Shown here: positions 1 through 8,877 of the stretch, piece by piece
Numbering within the stretch: the stretch's first letter is position 1
Layout: the number at the start of each line of letters is the position of its first letter
From: JAVBJV01 sp031555315
GTDB taxonomy: Bacteria > Pseudomonadota > Alphaproteobacteria > Acetobacterales > Acetobacteraceae
NCBI GenBank assembly: GCA_031555315.1
Contig: JAVBUO010000024.1
Coordinates: 62,001 to 126,000, forward strand
Reading direction: 5' to 3'
DNA length: 64,000 nt
The notes under the pieces: model-generated
What the model saw: only the letters and a program-made list of their open reading frames with translations
Told to the model about the DNA's origin: nothing
Databases searched by the model: none
Translations under genes and position numbers: made by a program

Positions 1-526
1 CGACATCGTGCGCAAACCCGGCCCGCGCCAGCGCGGCGAGTTCGCGGCGATACTGATCGGGATCGGCCGACGCATCCGCCGCCCGGAACGGCCCCAGACG
101 GCGGCGGCGCACAAAGGCTAACGCAGCAGTCAGTTCGTCTTCCGGCAAAACCGCCTGCGCGGTATCGGCATCCACACCCTTCTGAGCCAAGTGCGCGGCG
201 ATCGCGCGGCGCGACCGCCCGCTGCGGGCCAGACGCCGCGCCCGCGCCGCGGCAAAGGCGGCATCGTTCACCGCCCCCGCCGCCACCAGCCGCGCCGCCA
301 CCGCCCGTGCCGCCGCCTGCGCAGACCGGCTTGCCGCATCGATCCGCTCGGCATCGTTTTCTTCCTGCAGCGCGGCCCGCGCCCAGCGCGCGATCCGGCG
401 CTCCAGCACCCGCAGCAACCCGGCCTCGGTCGCCGAAAACCGCGCCAGATGCGCCAGCGCCGCCTCGTGCAGCTGGGCTTCGGTGGGCGCAGGTCCGGCG
501 GGGCGACGCGAACGCATGCGTATCAT
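1..526 (-). CDS. recX: RecX family regulatory protein (partial, C-terminus cut by window edge)
   Basis: The minus strand reads open from an ATG at 526 (second in-frame ATG at 517) to the window edge, about 175 codons. The visible protein is Arg/Ala-rich and helical. It carries a RecX-type block, RSGRSRRAIAAHLAQKGVD, and a later RRRRLGPFR followed by RRELAALARAGF, as in alphaproteobacterial RecX proteins. RecX binds RecA filaments and inhibits or reverses their assembly. The gene is divergent from argD, with about 150 bp between. recA is not in the window. The stop codon lies outside, so total length is unknown. Family assignment is by motif recognition and is fairly secure. Confidence 0.75.
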   Translation of the reverse strand, partial: MIRMRSRRPAGPAPTEAQLHEAALAHLARFSATEAGLLRVLERRIARWARAALQEENDAERIDAASRSAQAAARAVAARLVAAGAVNDAAFAAARARRLARSGRSRRAIAAHLAQKGVDADTAQAVLPEDELTAALAFVRRRRLGPFRAADASADPDQYRRELAALARAGFAHDV

Positions 527-679
527 CTGCCATGCGTGCTTTGCCTGTGCAAACGGAACGATCCCAGCACACCCAATCGCTTTCCATCCCGCACCGTCCG
601 CGTTGACGCGCGTTTTTTTTCCCAGCAAAGTGGTGGTTTCCGGTCATTCCGGCCGGTTCCTGCAGGAGCAACTGACATC

Positions 680-1882
680 GTGATCTCCGCCCTGATGCCG
701 ACTTACAACCGTGCCGATCTCGCCTTCGAGCGGGGGGACGGCGCACGGCTGTGGAGCACGGACGGGCGACGATTCCTCGATTTCGGGTCGGGCATCGCCA
801 CGTCCTCGCTCGGGCATGCACACCCGCACCTGGTCAAGGCCATCGCCGAACAGGCCGCCAGGGTGATCCATACGTCGAACCTCTACCGCGTACCGCAGGC
901 CGAGCAGCTCGCGGCGCGGCATGTGGCGGCGTCGTTCGCGGATTCGGTGTTCTTCTGCAATTCGGGCGCCGAAGCGAACGAAGGCATGATCAAGGCGGTA
1001 CGCAAGTATCACGCCGCGAACGGCCATCCTGAACGCTACCGGGTCATCACCTTCGAGGGCGCGTTCCACGGCCGCACGCTGGCGATGATCGCCGCGACCG
1101 GGAACGCGAAGTATCTGGAAGGCTTCGGCCCGCCGGTCGACGGGTTCGACCAGGTGCCGTTCGGCAACATGAACGCGGTGCGCGACGCCATCGGTCCGCA
1201 GACCGCCGGAATCCTCATCGAACCTGTGCAGGGCGAAGGCGGCGTGCGTCCGGCCGATCTGCGCTTTCTGAAAGACCTGCGCACAGTGTGCGACGAATTC
1301 GGCCTGCTGCTGGCGCTGGACGAAGTGCAGACCGGCATGGGCCGCAGCGGCAAGCTGTGGGCGCATCAATGGGCGGGGATCGAACCCGACGTGATGTCGG
1401 CGGCCAAGGGGATCGGCGGCGGCTTCCCGCTGGGGGCTGTGCTCGCCAAGGAACATGTGGCGAAGCATCTGATTCCCGGCACGCACGGCACCACCTATGG
1501 CGGCGGACCGCTGGCCTGCACGGCGGGCAACGCGGTGCTGGATGTGGTCCTGGCGCCGGGCTTCCTCGACAACGTCGACCGGGTGGCGCGCCATCTGTGG
1601 CAAGGCATGCAGGCGCTGGCCCAACGCCACCCCGCGGTGATCGAGGACGTGCGTGGCGCCGGGCTGCTGCTCGGCCTGAAACTGCGCCCGGCGATCGCCA
1701 ATGCCGACATGCAGGCCGCCGCGCTGGCGGAAGGACTGCTGACGGTGGCCGCCGGACAGAACGTCCTGCGCGTCGCGCCGCCGCTGATCATCACCGAGGC
1801 CGACGTGGATGAAGCCCTGACCCTGCTGGAGCGTGCCGCCCTGCGCTGCACCCCCGGCAACGCCAAGAACGCAGCGAAGTAA
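680..1882 (+). CDS. argD: Acetylornithine aminotransferase
   Basis: PLP-dependent class-III aminotransferase that makes N-acetylornithine in arginine synthesis and often also acts on succinyl-diaminopimelate. I chose the GTG at 680 (AGGAG at 663-667). It gives 400 aa starting ISALMPTYNRADLAF, the usual ArgD N-terminus; the open frame runs further upstream but that part is not ArgD-like. The PLP lysine is expected at Lys243 in SAAKGIGGG. The phosphate-binding NSGAEANE (residues 94-101) and LALDEVQTGMGRSG (211-224) are present. An ATG at 695 is the alternative start. argF follows after 2 bp, so the two are surely co-transcribed. Confidence 0.93.
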   Translation: MISALMPTYNRADLAFERGDGARLWSTDGRRFLDFGSGIATSSLGHAHPHLVKAIAEQAARVIHTSNLYRVPQAEQLAARHVAASFADSVFFCNSGAEANEGMIKAVRKYHAANGHPERYRVITFEGAFHGRTLAMIAATGNAKYLEGFGPPVDGFDQVPFGNMNAVRDAIGPQTAGILIEPVQGEGGVRPADLRFLKDLRTVCDEFGLLLALDEVQTGMGRSGKLWAHQWAGIEPDVMSAAKGIGGGFPLGAVLAKEHVAKHLIPGTHGTTYGGGPLACTAGNAVLDVVLAPGFLDNVDRVARHLWQGMQALAQRHPAVIEDVRGAGLLLGLKLRPAIANADMQAAALAEGLLTVAAGQNVLRVAPPLIITEADVDEALTLLERAALRCTPGNAKNAAK

Positions 1883-1884
1883 TC

Positions 1885-2835
1885 ATGACATCAGCTCTGA
1901 AAACGGTGCGGGGAGACATCCCCGCACCCCGGCATTTCCTCGATCTGCACAATCACGACACCGCCACGCTGCGCCGGATTCTCGACCTGGCCGGCAAGGC
2001 CAAGAACAACGCCCTCGCGGCCCGTCCGCTGGCCGGCAAGACGCTGGCGATGATCTTCGAAAAGCCGTCCACCCGCACCCGCGTGTCGTTCGAGGTGGCG
2101 ATCCGCAGCCTGGGCGGCGATGCGATCGTGCTGTCGGCGCGCGACATGCAGATCGGCCGCGGCGAAACCATCGAGGACACGGCGAAGGTGTTGTCGCGCT
2201 ATGTCGATGCGATCATGATCCGCACCGATCGGGTCGGCAAACTGCACGATCTGGCCGCCGCCGCCACCGTGCCAGTGATCAACGGCCTGACCGAGGCTTC
2301 GCACCCGTGCCAGGTGATGGCCGATCTGCTGACCTTCGAGGAACATCGCGGCAGCATCGCCGGACGGACCGTGGCCTGGATGGGCGACGGCAACAACGTC
2401 GCGACATCGTGGATCGAGGCGGCGGCGCGGTTCGGCTTCACGCTGCGGCTCGCCACCCCGCCGGAACTGCCGCCCGCCGAACAGGCCGTCGCTTGGGCAC
2501 GGGCGCAGGGCGCGACGATCGAACTGACCCACACGCCGGACGCTGCGGCCAGCGGCGCCGACTGCATCGTCACCGACGCCTGGGTCAGCATGTCCGACGA
2601 CCCTGCGGAAAACCGCCACAACCTGCTGGCGCCGTTCCAGGTCAACGCGGCGCTGATGGCCAAAGCGGCGCCGGACGCGCTGTTCATGCACTGCCTGCCC
2701 GCCCATCGCGGCGAGGAAGTCACCGCCGAGGTGATCGACGGACCGCAATCCGTGGTGTTCGACGAAGCCGAGAATCGCCTGCACGCCCAGAAAGGTGTGC
2801 TGTTGTGGGCGTTGCTCGGAGAGAACCCACTGTAA
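1885..2835 (+). CDS. argF: Ornithine carbamoyltransferase
   Basis: Cytosolic transcarbamylase that makes citrulline from ornithine and carbamoyl phosphate, 316 aa, full family length. The carbamoyl-phosphate loop EKPSTRTRVSFEV lies near residues 53-65. HPCQ follows near residue 141, and the ornithine-binding HCLPAHRGEEV is near residues 271-281. A DAWVSM block, equivalent to the D-x-x-x-S-M ornithine site, is also present. It starts 2 bp after the argD stop and continues into hslO 11 bp later. The argD-argF-hslO order is common in alphaproteobacteria. Confidence 0.95.
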   Translation: MTSALKTVRGDIPAPRHFLDLHNHDTATLRRILDLAGKAKNNALAARPLAGKTLAMIFEKPSTRTRVSFEVAIRSLGGDAIVLSARDMQIGRGETIEDTAKVLSRYVDAIMIRTDRVGKLHDLAAAATVPVINGLTEASHPCQVMADLLTFEEHRGSIAGRTVAWMGDGNNVATSWIEAAARFGFTLRLATPPELPPAEQAVAWARAQGATIELTHTPDAAASGADCIVTDAWVSMSDDPAENRHNLLAPFQVNAALMAKAAPDALFMHCLPAHRGEEVTAEVIDGPQSVVFDEAENRLHAQKGVLLWALLGENPL

Positions 2836-2846
2836 GGTTCAGGCGC

Positions 2847-3800
2847 ATGGCCGATTCTCCCGACACCGACCGCCCCGACGTGCCGCAGACCGTCATGCCG
2901 CATGGGGTCACGCCGTTCTATCTGCAGCGCAGCCCGGTGCGCGGGCGGCTGGTGCGGCTGGGCGCGCTGTCCGACGACCTGCTGGCGCGCCATCACACGC
3001 ATCCCGTCGTCACCCGCCTGGCTGGCGAGGCTCTGGCGCTCACCGCCGCACTGGCCTCGACAATGAAATTTCGCGGCACGTTCAGCCTGCAGGCCAAGGG
3101 CGACGGCCCGGTCGACATGCTGCTGGCCGACTGCACCGATACCGGCGCGCTGCGCGGCTATGCCCGGGCCGAGGTCGAAAAGCTGGCGGCCTTGCTGGAA
3201 AAAGACCCGCGCCCCAGCGCCCAGCGCCTGCTGGGCAGCGGCTACATGGCGTTCACCGTCGATCAGGGCAGCGACATGGAACGCTATCAGGGCGTGGTCG
3301 GCATCGAAGGTGCCAGCCTGGCCGACATAACGCTGCATTATTTCGAGACCAGCGAACAACTGCGCTGCGCGGTGCGCCTGGTCTGCACGGAAACACCGGC
3401 CGGCTGGCGGGCCGGCGCACTGGTGTTACAGCAGGTGGCTGGTGAAGGCGGCATCGGCGAGGATCTGGACCCTGAAGCGCGCGACGATGCCTGGCGCACC
3501 GCACTCGCCCTGGCCGGCACGCTGACCGATGCCGAACTGCTCGACGACGATCTGCCGCCGGAACGCCTTCTCTACCGCCTGTTTCACGAGGAAGGCGTGG
3601 CCGCCGACACGCCGCGTCCCCTGTCTTACGGATGCCGCTGTTCGCGCACGCATCTCGCCGGTGTGCTGGCCGGATTTTCGGACGCCGACCTCGACCATAT
3701 GGCCATCGACGGCGTCATCACCATGACCTGCGAATTCTGCAAGATCGATTTCCGTTTCGAGCGCGCCGACATGCCGGCCCGTTCCGGGCCGGCCGCGTGA
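2847..3800 (+). CDS. hslO: Redox-regulated chaperone Hsp33
   Basis: Cytosolic holdase chaperone activated by oxidation and unfolding, 317 aa. The C-terminal zinc switch is visible as YGCRCS (Cys263, Cys265) and CEFC (Cys295, Cys298), the CxC...CxxC pattern of the family. The start ATG at 2847 follows an AAGG-like ribosome site just downstream of the argF stop (2835). It is the last gene of the argD-argF-hslO unit. No hairpin terminator was seen after it. Confidence 0.94.
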   Translation: MADSPDTDRPDVPQTVMPHGVTPFYLQRSPVRGRLVRLGALSDDLLARHHTHPVVTRLAGEALALTAALASTMKFRGTFSLQAKGDGPVDMLLADCTDTGALRGYARAEVEKLAALLEKDPRPSAQRLLGSGYMAFTVDQGSDMERYQGVVGIEGASLADITLHYFETSEQLRCAVRLVCTETPAGWRAGALVLQQVAGEGGIGEDLDPEARDDAWRTALALAGTLTDAELLDDDLPPERLLYRLFHEEGVAADTPRPLSYGCRCSRTHLAGVLAGFSDADLDHMAIDGVITMTCEFCKIDFRFERADMPARSGPAA

Positions 3801-3948
3801 CATTGCATACCCGGCAGACGGCGCCATCCATTTCTGAATCAGATATAACGGCTATATCTTGAAATTCCGGGTGCTATACTTCTTTTCGCCTCGATTTTCG
3901 CCGATTGTCAGGTGTGTCATGAAGTTTCACACGCGCAAGGTTTGCCCG

Positions 3949-4608
3949 ATGATTCCAGTCCTTCCCGCTACACGCCGTTCGGTTCTGTTCGCTGCCTTGC
4001 TGCTGCTGGCGGCCTGCACCGGAAACGGCGACAGGCCGGTGATCGACACATCGCGCCCGCTGACCTTCGATTACCTGACACCGCTGCGTCTGGCGGTCGG
4101 TAATGTCACGGTGGTGGATGAATGGCACGCCCCCAATGCCGCGCCGAACGTCGATCATCAAGCCAGTGTCACGCCGCTGGCCGCGCTGCACCGCATGGTG
4201 CAGGACCGGTTGCTGCCCGGCACCGTCGACGGCACCGCCACCGTCACCATCCAGAACGCGTCGATCACGGCGCAGCGCACGGCAGGCGGCGTCTTCGAAT
4301 CCAGTGGCGTGAAATACGATGGCACCCTGACTCTGCGGGTGGATGTCCGTTCGGCCGACGGGCTGCGCACCGGCTTCGCCACCGCGCAGGTCACCCGGAC
4401 ACAGACGCTCTCGCCCGCCCCGGCCGGTGCGGAGGAACGCGCCGCGATCGATGCGATGGTGCGGCAGATGATGAACGACATGAACGTCGAGCTGGAATAC
4501 CAGATGCGGCGCAGCCTGCGCGACTGGCTGCAGGCCGACGCCGATCCCAACGCACCGCCGACCCCGGAACCTGTGCAGGAAGAAAACCTCGGTCGGCCGC
4601 AAACCTAG
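3949..4608 (+). CDS. Hypothetical lipoprotein
   Basis: About 219 aa from the ATG at 3949 (an AAGG 8 nt upstream); an in-frame ATG at 3919 would add ten residues. The N-terminus is a lipoprotein signal: two Arg, a Leu/Ala core and a lipobox LLLAAC with the cysteine followed by TGNGD. The mature part has mixed composition, with a TATVTIQNASI strand and an AIDAMVRQMMNDMNVELEYQ helix; the C-terminus is Pro/Glu-rich. I recognise no catalytic motif or named family. The ATG lies 148 bp after hslO, and the gene is convergent with the small lipoprotein at 4627-4875. An envelope location is inferred from the signal only. Confidence 0.75.
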   Translation: MIPVLPATRRSVLFAALLLLAACTGNGDRPVIDTSRPLTFDYLTPLRLAVGNVTVVDEWHAPNAAPNVDHQASVTPLAALHRMVQDRLLPGTVDGTATVTIQNASITAQRTAGGVFESSGVKYDGTLTLRVDVRSADGLRTGFATAQVTRTQTLSPAPAGAEERAAIDAMVRQMMNDMNVELEYQMRRSLRDWLQADADPNAPPTPEPVQEENLGRPQT

Positions 4609-4626
4609 GTCGGATCGTGCCCCGCG

Positions 4627-4875
4627 CTACCGGCGCGGGCTGGTCACATGCCCCACCACGGCGCCACCAGCCGCGCCGATTGCCGCGCCCAGCAACACCG
4701 GCCCGCCGGTCAGCGCGGTGACCGCGGCACCGCCGGCCGCACCGATCGCCCCGCCCGACAATGTGCGCTGCTGACGTGTGGTCATCCCGGAACACGCAAC
4801 CAGCGGTAGTGTTATCAGTCCAAGCAGTATGAAGCGCTTAAAGTTCTTTCCGATTTCGTTCTTTTTCATACGCAT
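4627..4875 (-). CDS. Glycine-zipper small lipoprotein
   Basis: 82-aa minus-strand protein. A basic N-terminus (KKNEIGKNFKRF) leads into a hydrophobic segment and the lipobox LPLVAC. Two glycine-zipper stretches follow: GGAIGAAGGAAV and LLGAAIGAAGGAVVGH. This architecture matches small outer-membrane lipoproteins of the OsmB/SlyB/YMGG type, whose precise roles are unclear. ATGs exist at 4875 and 4869 and I cannot choose firmly. It is convergent with the lipoprotein gene ending at 4608. A 7-bp GC hairpin (4621-4639) spans its stop but lacks a T-tract. Confidence 0.75.
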   Translation of the reverse strand: MRMKKNEIGKNFKRFILLGLITLPLVACSGMTTRQQRTLSGGAIGAAGGAAVTALTGGPVLLGAAIGAAGGAVVGHVTSPRR

Positions 4876-5062
4876 ATCTGATCTTAGCTGTATGGTCTAA
4901 ATGTGGCAGGATGACATCCTGTCGCAGTCGCGCCGGGCCAGCCACTGTGCAGACGTGAGAATACCTGCCCAGTGAAAGCGCTTGGGGCTGGTGTGGATTT
5001 AGGTTAATAAAATACCAGTTTCTGTGCACGGATTGTATTTCAGCCTTAAGTGGGGTGATCGG

Positions 5063-6298
5063 ATGGATTTCGATATCGTTGTGATCGGTGCCGGCCCTGC
5101 CGGATTGAGCTTTGCGCGCGCCATGGCGGGCAGCGGCGCGAGGATCGCGCTGATCGAAACCCAGCCTGAACACGTACTGGCCGCCCCCCCGTTCGATGGG
5201 CGTGAAATCGCGCTGACCCACATCTCGGTGCGCCTGATGCGCGAACTGGGCCTGTGGGACCGCATCGACCCGAACGAGATCTCGAAACTGCGCGAAGCGC
5301 TGGTGTTCAACGGCGCGTCCGAACGCCACATGCGCATCGGTGCCGAATCCACCGATTGCGAAGCGCTGGGCTATCTGGTCCCCAACCACGAGATCCGCCG
5401 CACCGCCTATGAATCGATGAAAGCGAGCGACGCGGCGACGCTGATCGCCGGCACCCGGGTGGAAAATCTGTATACGGGCACGGACAATGTGACCGTCAAA
5501 CTGTCCAACGGCGCCACCCTGCGCGCCCGCCTGGCGGTCGCCGCCGACAGCCGGTTTTCCGAAACGCGGCGCATGGTCGGCATTCCGGCCAGCATGCGCG
5601 ATTTCGGCAAGGCGATGATGGTCTGCCGTCTGCGACACGAACTGCCGCACAACGACGCCGCCTGGGAATGGTTCGATTATGGGCAGACCATGGCGATCCT
5701 GCCGCTGAACGGCAACATGTCCTCGCTGGTGCTGACGCTGCCCTTACAGGAACACAATCGCCTGAAGGACGTTCCCCCGGACGAATTCGCCGCCGATGTC
5801 ACGCGCCGCCTGCGCCATCGTCTGGGCGAGATGGAACTGGCCAGCACGCGCCATGTGTATCCGCTGGTCGGCGTCTATGCGAAACGCTTCGTCGCCAACC
5901 GCTTCGCGGTGATCGGCGATGCTGCCGTCGGCATGCACCCGGTGACGGCGCACGGCTTCAACCTCGGTCTGCTGAGCCAGCACAGTCTGGCGACCCGCCT
6001 GCGTGCCGCGCTGGCCAGCGGTGCCGACATCGCAAGCCCGGCGCTGCTCGCCGCCTATGAACGCGAACACGATCGCGCATCGCGCGGCCTGTATCTCGGC
6101 ACCTGCGCGATCGTCAGCCTGTTCAACGACAGCCGCCCGCCCGCCCGCCTGGCGCGCAAGCTGGCGCTGGGCATCGGCGACCGGCTTCGCCCGTTCAAAC
6201 GCGCCGTCGCCGACATGCTGACCCAGGAAGAACCGCCCTCGGGCGTCATCAAGCAGGTGGCGATGGCCTTCTCGCCGCGCCACTTGCGAAAGACCTGA
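5063..6298 (+). CDS. ubiM: UbiH/UbiF/COQ6-family FAD monooxygenase, probably UbiM
   Basis: 411-aa class-A flavoprotein hydroxylase, probably acting at C5 (or another ring position) of the ubiquinone precursor. The N-terminus DIVVIGAGPAGLSFARAM is the FAD dinucleotide fold. FDGREIALTHISVRLMRELG follows near residue 50, and the second FAD motif FAVIGDAAVGMHPVTAHGF lies near residue 285. The C-terminal NDSRPPARLARK is what I associate with UbiM rather than UbiH or UbiF. I set the start at ATG 5063 because the Rossmann strand begins right after it. The UbiM versus UbiH call is from memory of family features; the hydroxylase family itself is firm. It stands alone. Confidence 0.75.
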   Translation: MDFDIVVIGAGPAGLSFARAMAGSGARIALIETQPEHVLAAPPFDGREIALTHISVRLMRELGLWDRIDPNEISKLREALVFNGASERHMRIGAESTDCEALGYLVPNHEIRRTAYESMKASDAATLIAGTRVENLYTGTDNVTVKLSNGATLRARLAVAADSRFSETRRMVGIPASMRDFGKAMMVCRLRHELPHNDAAWEWFDYGQTMAILPLNGNMSSLVLTLPLQEHNRLKDVPPDEFAADVTRRLRHRLGEMELASTRHVYPLVGVYAKRFVANRFAVIGDAAVGMHPVTAHGFNLGLLSQHSLATRLRAALASGADIASPALLAAYEREHDRASRGLYLGTCAIVSLFNDSRPPARLARKLALGIGDRLRPFKRAVADMLTQEEPPSGVIKQVAMAFSPRHLRKT

Positions 6299-6343
6299 CA
6301 CCAACCGCCACACGACCGGCGCATCCGCAAGGAGAAAGCAGTC

Positions 6344-6748
6344 ATGAATGTCGGCATCTATCTGTTCTTCAACGGCCGCTGTGAAGAGGCGCTGAACTTC
6401 TACGCAGCGAAGCTGGGCGCGGAAGTCACCTACGTGATGCGCAACCGCGAATCCCCCGAAGCCAGCAAGAACCCGCCGGAATGGGCGGACAAAATCCTGC
6501 ATGCCAATGTGCGGATCGGCGAGACGGTGATCATGGCGTCCGACGGCATGTGCGGCGCACCCGACCCGGGACATCACGGTTATGCGCTGACCATCACCCC
6601 GGCCGACACGGCGGAAGGCGAACGCCTGCTGAACGCCGTGGCCGAAGGCGGCAAGGTGGAAATGCCATTTCAGAAAACCTTCTGGGCGAAGGGATTCGGC
6701 ATGGCGCGCGACAAGTTCGGCGTGCTGTGGATGGTCAACTGCGAGTGA
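6344..6748 (+). CDS. PhnB-like VOC superfamily protein
   Basis: 134 aa with a strong AAGGAG ribosome site 9 nt upstream. It begins NVGIYLFFNGRCEEALNFY, the typical opening of PhnB-type VOC/glyoxalase-fold proteins, and ends DKFGVLWMVNCE, matching the family's FGVxWxV tail. These proteins lack a firmly assigned reaction; many are annotated as glyoxalase-like or demethylubiquinone-methyltransferase-like without biochemical support. It lies 45 bp after the ubiM-like gene on the same strand and may be co-transcribed. That proximity is the only hint of a link to quinone metabolism. Confidence 0.85.
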   Translation: MNVGIYLFFNGRCEEALNFYAAKLGAEVTYVMRNRESPEASKNPPEWADKILHANVRIGETVIMASDGMCGAPDPGHHGYALTITPADTAEGERLLNAVAEGGKVEMPFQKTFWAKGFGMARDKFGVLWMVNCE

Positions 6749-6925
6749 CCGCGGGGTAAACACATTCTGGCGGCCGTCTGGCGGCACTTTCCTGCGCTTC
6801 CGGTGATCACGGACATAAGTCCGCTGCGCGCCGGTTCTCGGTAAGCACCACCATGCGACTCACCATAATGCGTTTACAGACTGTATGGGTAGTTGCAGGT
6901 ACCTGCTTATTTTATGCGGGCGCTC

Positions 6926-7354
6926 TCATCCCGGCAGCAGGCAGATCATCGTCTGCTGACACACGGCGCACAGGGTTTCCTTGCCGTTCTCGACCGCGAA
7001 GATCTCGATCGCGGTGATGACCAGCGTGCGGCCGGATTTGATCACGCGGGCGCGGCTGATCAGCTTCTCGCCCTTGGCGGGGGCGATGAAGTTGATCTTG
7101 TATTCCACCGTCAACATGTTGGCGCCTTCGGGGATCGTCGCGGCGGCCGCCGTGCCGCCCGTCGTATCCGCCAGCGCGCTGACCATGCCGCCGTGCACAT
7201 AGCCCATATGCTGCGTCAGGTCGGCGCGCACCGGCAGTTCGTATTCGGCGCTGCCCGGTTCGACACGCAGCAGCTTCATGCCGGTCATCTTCACGAAATT
7301 CTGCATCTCGAGCATTTTCTCGAAGCTGATCTTCATCGCCGCCTGTCGTGTCAC
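6926..7354 (-). CDS. PaaI-family hotdog thioesterase
   Basis: 142-aa acyl-CoA thioesterase-like protein with the hotdog signature HMGYVHGGMVSALADTTGG around residues 49-67. The C-terminal half has the expected strands, such as NFIAPAKGEKLISRARVIKS. The GTG start at 7354 overlaps the xseA stop as GTGA, which favours it over the in-frame ATG at 7336. It is the downstream partner in a two-gene unit with xseA. The substrate cannot be read from sequence. About 180 bp without a gene separate it from the VOC gene, containing a 12-bp palindrome at 6895-6906. Confidence 0.85.
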   Translation of the reverse strand: MTRQAAMKISFEKMLEMQNFVKMTGMKLLRVEPGSAEYELPVRADLTQHMGYVHGGMVSALADTTGGTAAAATIPEGANMLTVEYKINFIAPAKGEKLISRARVIKSGRTLVITAIEIFAVENGKETLCAVCQQTMICLLPG

Positions 7355-8844
7355 AATAAACTATCCTGTCTTGGTTTCGGTTTTCCAGGTGATATGCGCT
7401 TTTTGGGAGAAGGTGACGCGTCGCCGTTCTGCGCCACCACTTGGCGCTGTCCATCGGCGAAACGCAAGCTCAGATGCGCGCCCGCCTGTACTTGCGCCGC
7501 GCTGGTCACCGCATGGCCCGCCGCATCGCTGACCAGTGCGAATCCGCGCGTCAGCACACGCTCGTAAGACACCGATTCCAGCCGCGCCGCCACGCCCTGC
7601 AAACGCTGCGCCGCTTCACGCAGTTGCGCACGCACCGGCACATCGGACAGGCGCGCCAGCACGCGGCCCGCCCGCCCCTTTTGCGTGGTGATCGTGTGCG
7701 CCAGTACCGCGTTCAGCCGCGTGCCGGCCAGCGCAAGCCCGGCGCGTTGGGCTGCCAGCCGTTCGCGCGGATGCGGCAGGCGCGCCGTCAGCCGGTCCAG
7801 CGTGGCGCGGCGCGCCGCCAGCAGATTGGGCAGCGCCAGCCGCAGCCGTTCGCCCCGGTCGTCCAGCCGCTGGCGGGTTTCGCGCAGCAGCGCGGGCAGA
7901 TCCGGCAGGCGGCGCTCGACCTGCGCCAGCGTCAGGCGGCGTTCGTTCAGGCCGCGTTGTGTGGCGCTCAGCAGCCGCGCCTGCATTTGCGCCAGCTGCG
8001 CCAGCAGATCGGCGCGCGCCGGAATCGCCATTTCCGCCGCCGCGGTCGGGGTCGGGGCGCGCCGGTCGGCGGCGAAGTCGATCAGCGTTGTGTCGGTCTC
8101 GTGCCCGACGGCCGAGATCAGCGGGATCGTGCAGGCGGCGGCGGCGCGCACCACGGCCTCGTCGTTGAAGGCCATCAGATCTTCCAGACTGCCGCCGCCG
8201 CGCGCCACGATCAGCACGTCCGGGCGCAATGGGTCGTCCTGCGCCAGTGCCGCAAAACCGTCGATAGCGGCGGCGATCTTCTCGGCCGCGCCCTCGCCCT
8301 GCACCGGCACCGGCCAGAGGATCACGCTGCGCGGAAAGCGCCGCGCGATGGTGGTGCGGATATCCTGGATCACCGCGCCCTTCTCGCTGCTGACCACGCC
8401 GATCACCCGCGGCAGCATCGGCAGCGCGCGCTTGCGTTCGGGCGCAAACAGCCCCTCTTCCAGCAGCTTCAGGCGCACCGCCTCGATCCGCGCCAGCAGC
8501 GCGCCCGCGCCTGCGTATTCCAGCCGGTCGATCTGCAACTGGTACGACGACCGGTCGGCATAGGTGGTCAGCTTGCCGGTGGCGATCACCTCGACCCCGT
8601 TTTCGGGCTGCAAGCCGATCCGCGACACCGAGCCGCGCCAGATCACTCCGGCCAGCTTGGCGTTCTCGTCCTTCAGGCTCAGATAGATATGGCCGGACGG
8701 ATAGCGCTTGAGTTCGGTAATTTCGCCCCGCACGCGCACGCGCCCGAACGCGCCTTCCAGTGTGCGGCGGATGGCGCCGGCGATGTCGCTGACGGAAAAT
8801 TCGGGTGTGTTGGTCTGGCGGGGTTCGTCCATGGTCGGTTTCAT
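7351..8844 (-). CDS. xseA: Exodeoxyribonuclease VII large subunit
   Basis: 497 aa. The N-terminal OB-fold begins FSVSDIAGAIRRTLEGAFG and continues with RVRGEITELKRYPSGHIYL. The catalytic domain includes PRVIGVVSSEKGAVIQDI, ARGGGSLEDLMAFNDE and SAVGHETDTTLIDFAADRRA, all diagnostic of XseA. The C-terminus is a long Arg/Leu-rich coiled region. ExoVII degrades single-stranded DNA together with the small subunit XseB, which is not in the window. I set the start at ATG 8844 (alternative 8832); the open frame upstream antisenses purD and is not XseA. The gene is divergent from purD with only 33 bp between start codons. Confidence 0.95.
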   Translation of the reverse strand: MKPTMDEPRQTNTPEFSVSDIAGAIRRTLEGAFGRVRVRGEITELKRYPSGHIYLSLKDENAKLAGVIWRGSVSRIGLQPENGVEVIATGKLTTYADRSSYQLQIDRLEYAGAGALLARIEAVRLKLLEEGLFAPERKRALPMLPRVIGVVSSEKGAVIQDIRTTIARRFPRSVILWPVPVQGEGAAEKIAAAIDGFAALAQDDPLRPDVLIVARGGGSLEDLMAFNDEAVVRAAAACTIPLISAVGHETDTTLIDFAADRRAPTPTAAAEMAIPARADLLAQLAQMQARLLSATQRGLNERRLTLAQVERRLPDLPALLRETRQRLDDRGERLRLALPNLLAARRATLDRLTARLPHPRERLAAQRAGLALAGTRLNAVLAHTITTQKGRAGRVLARLSDVPVRAQLREAAQRLQGVAARLESVSYERVLTRGFALVSDAAGHAVTSAAQVQAGAHLSLRFADGQRQVVAQNGDASPSPKKRISPGKPKPRQDSLL

Positions 8845-8877
8845 GGTAGGGGAGCGCAGCGCGAAGGAGAAGACACA

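Noticed and set aside
4621..4639. 7-bp GC hairpin over the end of the glycine-zipper gene
   Set aside because: Overlaps the stop and lacks a T-tract; not reported as a terminator.
6895..6906. 12-bp palindrome GCAGGTACCTGC
   Set aside because: Isolated, in a short gap after a gene end, with no hairpin loop or flanking symmetry; likely chance.
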